This document shows, piece by piece, positions 58,775-64,000 of a stretch of 64,000 nucleotides of DNA. The stretch spans positions 21,328,001-21,392,000 of the forward strand of contig OU452201.1 of NCBI GenBank assembly GCA_911728435.2, in the 5' to 3' direction. The DNA is from Apoderus coryli (Eukaryota; Arthropoda; Insecta; Coleoptera; Attelabidae). A program made the translations under genes and the position numbers. The notes under the pieces were generated by a model. The model did no database searches. It was given only the letters and a program-made list of their open reading frames with translations, and was not told the origin of the DNA. How positions within the stretch are numbered: position 1 is the first letter of the stretch; each line of letters starts with the position of its first letter.

Positions 58775-59270
58775 CTAATGAAGCGTACGCTCTATCAATG
58801 TCGCTTGATCAAATTACCTTATAATATTCTAATAAGAGTTAAAGTTTCCAACTACCTAACTGGTAAATTTTTAAAAGGAATTTTCTCGAGAAATATGGTG
58901 GCAAATATCAAAGGTAACCTATCGCTGTAAAGCAGATAAAAATGATGTACCTATCACACGACTCGGCCCCTACCGGTATTTGAAAATTTGGCGGTTGTGT
59001 CCACCCCTATCACAGGGCTAAATCGATTTCAAAAAATTCATGGGTTCATCGTAGGACTCTCCCAAACTCATACACTAAAATTTAGCTCAATTGGTGAAAG
59101 CGTTTAGTCGCTATCGTGGAAGAATAAATACAGACACACACACAGGCAGACAGACTTCCATCTGAAAATTGTCTTAATCGTCTCAAGGAACTTAAAACGT
59201 TATAACTCTCTTTATCTCAATTTTTTTTTTTCGCGCGTTCACAATACTTTCCTTGTGCGGGAAAGTAAAA
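58775..59270 (+). repeat. Copy of dispersed repeat family R with terminal hairpin
   Basis: It starts GAAGCGTACGCTCTATCAAT and runs through the same ordered blocks as 46412-46885 (TTTTCTCGAG, CTATCACAGGGCTAA, AAATTTAGCTCAATTGG, CGCTATCGTGGAAGAATA, CTTCCATCTGAAAA). It ends CGCGTTCACAATACTTTCC, then TTGTGCGGGAAAGTAAAA. The last part is a stem-loop (ACTTTCC/GGGAAAGT) shared with 1555-1598, so it marks the true end of the family. Confidence 0.8.
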
Positions 59271-59389
59271 TAATGACAATTTTTGCGGTTATGAAATAAA
59301 GAAGTTTTTATTTCACAATTCGAACCTAACGCCAAGAAAGGAAAATATTTGAAAATAACAAAATTGAAATAAAGACGAATATAACCATT

Positions 59390-59590
59390 GTGAAGACCCT
59401 TGAGTTGATTAAGAGCAATTTCCAGATGGAAGTCTGTCTGTGAGTCTGTATGTTGTATTGTGTTCTTCCACGATAGCACCTAAACGCTTCACCAGTTGAG
59501 TCAAATTTTGGCATATGAGTGGGGGGAGGCCTAGGATGAGCCCATTAGTTTTTGGTTGAAATCGCTTTAGCCCTGTTTTGTTACGCAGGT
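59390..59590 (-). repeat. Inverted partial copy of repeat family R
   Basis: In reverse complement it contains the CTTCCATCTGGAAA, GTGCTATCGTGGAAGAA, AAACGCTT and AACCAAAAACTAATGGG blocks of the family. It lies about 120 bases after the copy at 58775-59270 in the opposite orientation, so the pair can fold back. Confidence 0.75.
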
Positions 59591-60838
59591 AATATATTTT
59601 TTCGCCTGCCTGCACTTAAACAGAGTTTTACCGCTCGCATATGCGGGCGGTAGATTGCCATTTAGCGCCCGCTCTTTTCATTTTTTTTCCATAGATGGCG
59701 CTAGTGTTAGATTTCCAATAATAACGTTAACATCAGTAGTTTTCACTCACTTAACTTAATGCTTTACCGCCCTTTATACTTAATATACTATTTGATTATA
59801 TTATATCTTGTCGGAAAGTTTTGAGGCGACACAACCAATTTTTTTCCTTGTGAACAAATTTTTTGAGAGCCATAAGACTTTTTTCGATGAAGTCTAGTAT
59901 AATGAGGATTCTCCACTAATAATAAAAAAGAACCTGGGAATCTGCAAAACGTCGCTCGATATATTAATTGATTGTTTTAGTGAACCTTTATGTTATTATA
60001 CTTTCCTACGTGTCTCCTCAAGTTTTTATGAAAACGCAAATATTTATCGAATAGATAGAGTTTAATATTAATCAAGTAGTAGTAGCCTAAACATAATAAG
60101 CGAATTAATCAAATTCCTAAGACTATATGAAATATGTATAGATATTATATAAACTATTACATACCTTAACAATAATCTCTGAACACTGCTCCTTTGAAGA
60201 GAACTGCAATATATTAGTCTACGGATGGATGTTTGGGAAGGCTTATTCTCTAGGAAGTTCAAGTGCTTCCCTTTAATGTGTTTAGCCAGCAGAGTATATA
60301 GTTAAAGCTCGACTATACAGTGTGTTGAATTAAACGAGACTGCAAAGGCTATAAGATTGAAGATAACTGTAGTTATAAATTTAGAAGAGCTTTATAATTT
60401 TTTCAAATTTGGAATTAGGGTCTGACATTTACAACCAGTCGATGAAATTACCAATGCTAATAAAAATAAGCAATGAAAAATATTGCTTTTGTTTATATCT
60501 CAATTACTCTAATAAAAAACCAACATCTGCTAACGCTTTTAACCTTGTTATTTTATTGTGTGTTTCTTATAAGTTATGCGATTATTGTTTTCCAATACGT
60601 GGGGTATTCCCTACCCAATATTTTATGGTATGTATGTTCTTATGCAAACGCAATGCACAGGGATGATTTTGTAAATTGGAATATGTAACTTTTCCGTCCT
60701 ACTCATAAATCTTTTTTCAATAATAATATCTTAACACAATAATTATTAGTAGGTAACGTAAAGTTTTTTCACACTATTTGTTTGTCTGATGAAGGAATAC
60801 ATGATTCCGCAAGCTTCTCATAGCATAGCGACATCTAG
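59591..60838. other. Gene-free stretch
   Basis: A short open frame pair at 60409-60688 has no recognisable content. CTGATGAAGGAATACATGAT at 60786 resembles a hammerhead start but is not followed by GAAA. Confidence 0.35.
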
Positions 60839-61055
60839 TTTTTGTTGTCAACATGCCGAGTGAACAACAGTTCACTATAGCGACTGCATCATGCAAAATC
60901 AACATATAGAGGCGCCGATATTCCCTTTAGCGAGACGCCTATATTAGAATCATGTTTGTTTAACAAAACAAGACTTAATTTCGAGAGTTTGTCTGTCAAC
61001 CACTATTATACTTCGCACGGCACAGAGATGTAAAAGAATGTGTTTCGCGACATCT
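60839..61055. repeat. Diverged relative of the 52992-53356 unit
   Basis: It begins GCGACATCTAG, followed by CAACATGCCGAGTGAACAAC and AGTTCAC, close to the sequence after 53011. It ends TGTTTCGCGACATCTAA. The spacing between the two CGACATCT copies is 209 bases. No hammerhead core is visible, so it is a deletion derivative or only shares the end. Confidence 0.5.
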
Positions 61056-61063
61056 AATTTCTG

Positions 61064-62440
61064 TTGGTAATGAAATTAAGTCTTGGGTTCTTCAGCAATG
61101 GTTATGTGGAATCTGGTGTTCCGCAAGGTTCCATTCTTGGCCCTCTGCTCTTCTCACTGTGTACTTCTAACTTCTCAATTGCACTTCTTATTATTATGCA
61201 GATGAACCTGAACTACGTTTTTATTTTTCAGATGAAAATTTGTATAATGCTGCGACTATATTTGATCAAGATCCAGGTACACTAATGAGTATATCTAAGT
61301 CACATCAGTTTGTCGTTAACCGCTCAAAATCAAATGTTTTATTTTTTGGAAAGTACAAGCGTACGTCCTTCGAGCAAAATGTCATAATATTTGTAGAAGC
61401 TGTACCAGTTTCACTTAGGGTGCAATGAGCTTGGCTATTATGATCGACACAGAATTAAGATTTGGTCTGCATATTAGTAAGAGCATAGGGAGAACGTATG
61501 GCAGCCTTAAAATGCTCTACACCCATCGACATATATTGCCGGTCAATCTAAAGATTCTGAGTAATTTCAACTTTTGGGACTGTGTTTATGGACCGAGCTT
61601 GCTTAGAGCAGATGTAGAGTGCATTCAGAAAAGGCAAAGGCTTGCTTGCGATTGATTTATGGAATAAGAAAGTTTATTCCAGTCAGCCACAAATTGAAGG
61701 ACGCTGGTTGGTTAACTATGGAGAAGATACGAGTACTGCACCCTACTTGTCTTTATGACATTACATAAAAATCCATCATATCTATATCGAAAAATAACAT
61801 TTCAGATGTGCACAACTTAAACCTACGTAGCAGGGGTAAATTGTCGCCTCCAGTTCACAGAACAACTATTTTTGAACGGTCTTTCACCTACAATATCTAT
61901 GCTTTGTATAATGATATTCCAGATAACATGAAACAAAAAATAATTTGGTATCTTTTGAGGAAAAATTGAGATTTCTTCTTTCAGACGGCTAAGAACTGAG
62001 ATGTTTGAAATATCAAAAAAATAGAGGAATGATGATCAAAATAATGTATTTCATTTATAATAATATGTAATATGCCCCAGATGATATAAAAGATTGTTCT
62101 CCACAGCGACAATTCAAAAAAAAACTGAAAAGTTTCTGGTGACGGGTGTCTTCTTTTGCGGAATATTGCGTTAGCCATTAGATCTTTGGTTGTGTATTTA
62201 TATGTTAGTGCCTGCTATAATTACTTAGTTTATAATTTTTGATTACCTAATTTATATTTCAATGCCTATTTTTATCGTTTCTTTAGAATATCTAATTGTT
62301 GCCGTCCCGCTATTTGTCTTTTATATGTAACTTGTATATTACATTCGTGATGTATTTTATTTACGAGTATTTATGGATTGTAGTATAATGTAGACGTGTC
62401 TATGTACTTTGTACGATTGAGACTAAATAAATATATTATT
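61064..62440 (+). pseudogene. LINE reverse transcriptase fragment and 3' UTR (Jockey-like)
   Basis: The sequence starts at ESGVPQGSILGPLLF, the conserved motif before the catalytic site. The YADD region follows as a degraded IIMQMNLNYVF-type reading in the wrong frame. Further motifs in other frames are HQFVVNRSKSNVLFFGKYKR, IMIDTELRFGLHISKSIG, GSLKMLYTHRHILPVNLKIL and HRTTIFERSF. The coding part ends near 61970. A 3' UTR follows, with AATAAATA and an ATT-rich tail by 62440. At least five frame changes are needed, so it is an old, 5'-truncated copy. Confidence 0.8.
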
Positions 62441-64000
62441 ATAATTATATAAATAATTATTGTGGATGTTCTCATCTTGGGATTGGATTAATGTTATTTT
62501 AGTTCGGTAAGAGTTATCTCTGTTATATGAGTTTATATTATAACTCATTTTATTATTTTGAAGTTGAAGGTAGTTGCTTTTATGTACGTGTTCTTTTTGA
62601 TTTATGTTTTAATGTTATGTTGTTATATTATCAGATGCATATTATGTAAATATCTTAAGAGTTTTTTTTTTAGTTTCTTTTATTCTGGTAGAGTCAAAAT
62701 CTAAAATCAGTTCAAAACTGGCCTTGTTTTTAGTTAATTATTATAAAGTTCTATTGAATATTGTATTATTTTTCTTGACCACAAATAAACGATTATTCCT
62801 ATTATTGTAAAAGTAGTCATCGGCAGTAAGTCCTAGAGAAAAACTATATTTGTCGAAGAACGAGCATTTTCTCGACAAAAATGCCATGAGACAAAAAATT
62901 TGTAAATTAAATGGGAAATAGAAATTATGAAAGGTCAGAGGCGGTAGACGAAAAAGTATGGGGGGAATAAACAGTACTCAGCCTCCGAAAATATCTATTA
63001 ATTAACAGTAAATTGCTATTAATATTGAATTTTTGACGTGTATAATAAGCGTACCAAATTTCAATTTACTGATTTACAATTTCTTGGAAAAAATATATAA
63101 AACGGAAAACAGATTAGAACTTTGACACCTAATATCTAGGACAGAAAAGGGGTTTGGATATAATATGTTTACAGGAATTTTTTTCATTTATTTGAGATGC
63201 ATATCACCTCTGTAAATGCGTCCCATATATTACGAGACACTCAATTCTAACAGTTACTACTTGTTATAAAATATTTTATATTATTAATTCATTGTAAAAA
63301 TAAATTGTTCGGGTACTTAGCGTAGTTGTGTTAATTAATAGCAGTTGAAGTAATAATTAAGTATTGTTTTAGGAAATTTATTTATGTGCAAATTTTGAGA
63401 CAATGAATGTCATAACATAACTCAATCCAGATCTGTATTTCATGAAAACCCGAATTTATGTATGGTCTACGCAAAGTCTAGTGTACACTAAAACGAAATG
63501 ACCCTGCCATGTCCCTGTATTTTAGAGTAGCAAGTAGTCACAAAGGAAACATAAAACCCCATGTGGAATCTTTAGTTCTAGAGAGAAAAGTCAGGACATT
63601 TCGGTGACCCAGATACAAATTCTTTTAAATTTAAAAGCAAATACTATTTTTTTCATCGTGAATAACTACTTTTTTACCTCTCTTGCCAGCTCGGAATTTA
63701 TTCTATAATAGTAACACAATTTCAATGTTGTTTGGAAGGAACAACATAATAATATAAACTGTTTTGAAACATATTCCTAGGGATTGCCAGGGGAAAAATA
63801 TTGAAAGCATTGTAATAAGTTGATTGATATAATATAAAATTACGGAAGTAAAAATTGTGGTGCTAGTCATCTCTTATCATAACTGTATCTTTCTGTCATA
63901 GTCTTCTTACTGAGTTCTTGATGAATTTGTAGCTCGTACGGAATTCACTTGCCGATTTTTGGAATTTAACTGTTAGGATTCATAGCAAAATTGCCAAGAA
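62441..64000. other. Gene-free stretch
   Basis: No supported feature on either strand. Confidence 0.4.

Noticed and set aside
60786..60825. CTGATGA followed by a GGAAT/ATTCC stem, hammerhead-like
   Set aside because: The second core box reads CAAGC in place of GAAAC, and no stem I or cleavage triplet is evident.

Overview
The window looks like a piece of an arthropod, probably insect, genome. It is strongly AT-rich, has introns with GT...AG borders, contains almost no intact long reading frames, and is crowded with transposable elements typical of insects: a BEL/Pao LTR retrotransposon, a Penelope-like element, Tc1/mariner relatives, hAT remnants, Jockey/CR1-type LINE fragments and many miniature inverted-repeat elements. 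I cannot name the order or species from the sequence. No rRNA, CRISPR array or bacterial-type operon is present, and I found no convincing tRNA gene.

Layout. 1-5.1 kb holds the best host-gene candidate: a plus-strand chain of small exons (1141-1213, 1746-1792) in compatible phase, ending in a proline-rich last exon (4600-5079), with a possible alternative last exon at 1897-1995. 5.1-10.2 kb shows nothing that I can assign to a gene. 10.68-12.53 kb is a giant foldback, a Tc1/mariner derivative with roughly 850-bp arms whose loop keeps the last codons of a transposase. 13.56-20.93 kb is a candidate small gene start whose first intron would hold a complete BEL/Pao element (14054-20890, minus strand) with 522-bp LTRs that read as identical, a 5-bp target duplication and an uninterrupted 1732-codon gag-pol frame. 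21.3-22.1 kb is a terminal-inverted-repeat element, and 25.3-25.6 kb is a 65-bp minisatellite. 25.9-36.5 kb carries a LINE fragment, a small intact two-exon reading frame (102 aa), a 290-bp MITE, a broken mariner-type transposase, a LINE 3' end and a broken TE-associated reading frame.

37.9-38.6 kb is another MITE. 40.7-44.4 kb is an inverted, order-permuted repeat into which a 5'-truncated Penelope-like element (41377-43727, 12-bp target duplication) has inserted. That element keeps its reverse transcriptase and GIY-YIG domains and a hammerhead ribozyme in its 3' region. 46-64 kb is mostly decayed repeats: four larger copies of one dispersed family in the window (plus a terminal fragment near 1.57 kb), three LINE remnants or unassigned decayed coding stretches, a hAT-type zinc-finger remnant, and a 338-bp direct-repeat unit containing a second, canonical-looking hammerhead ribozyme (53222-53265, minus strand).

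How things fit together. The window is an archive of nested insertions rather than a set of cooperating genes. The most notable features are the two hammerhead ribozymes, one in a Penelope-like element and one in a retrozyme-like repeat, the apparently young and intact BEL/Pao element, and the palindromic mariner derivative. All functional statements rest on motifs read by eye; no database comparison was possible.
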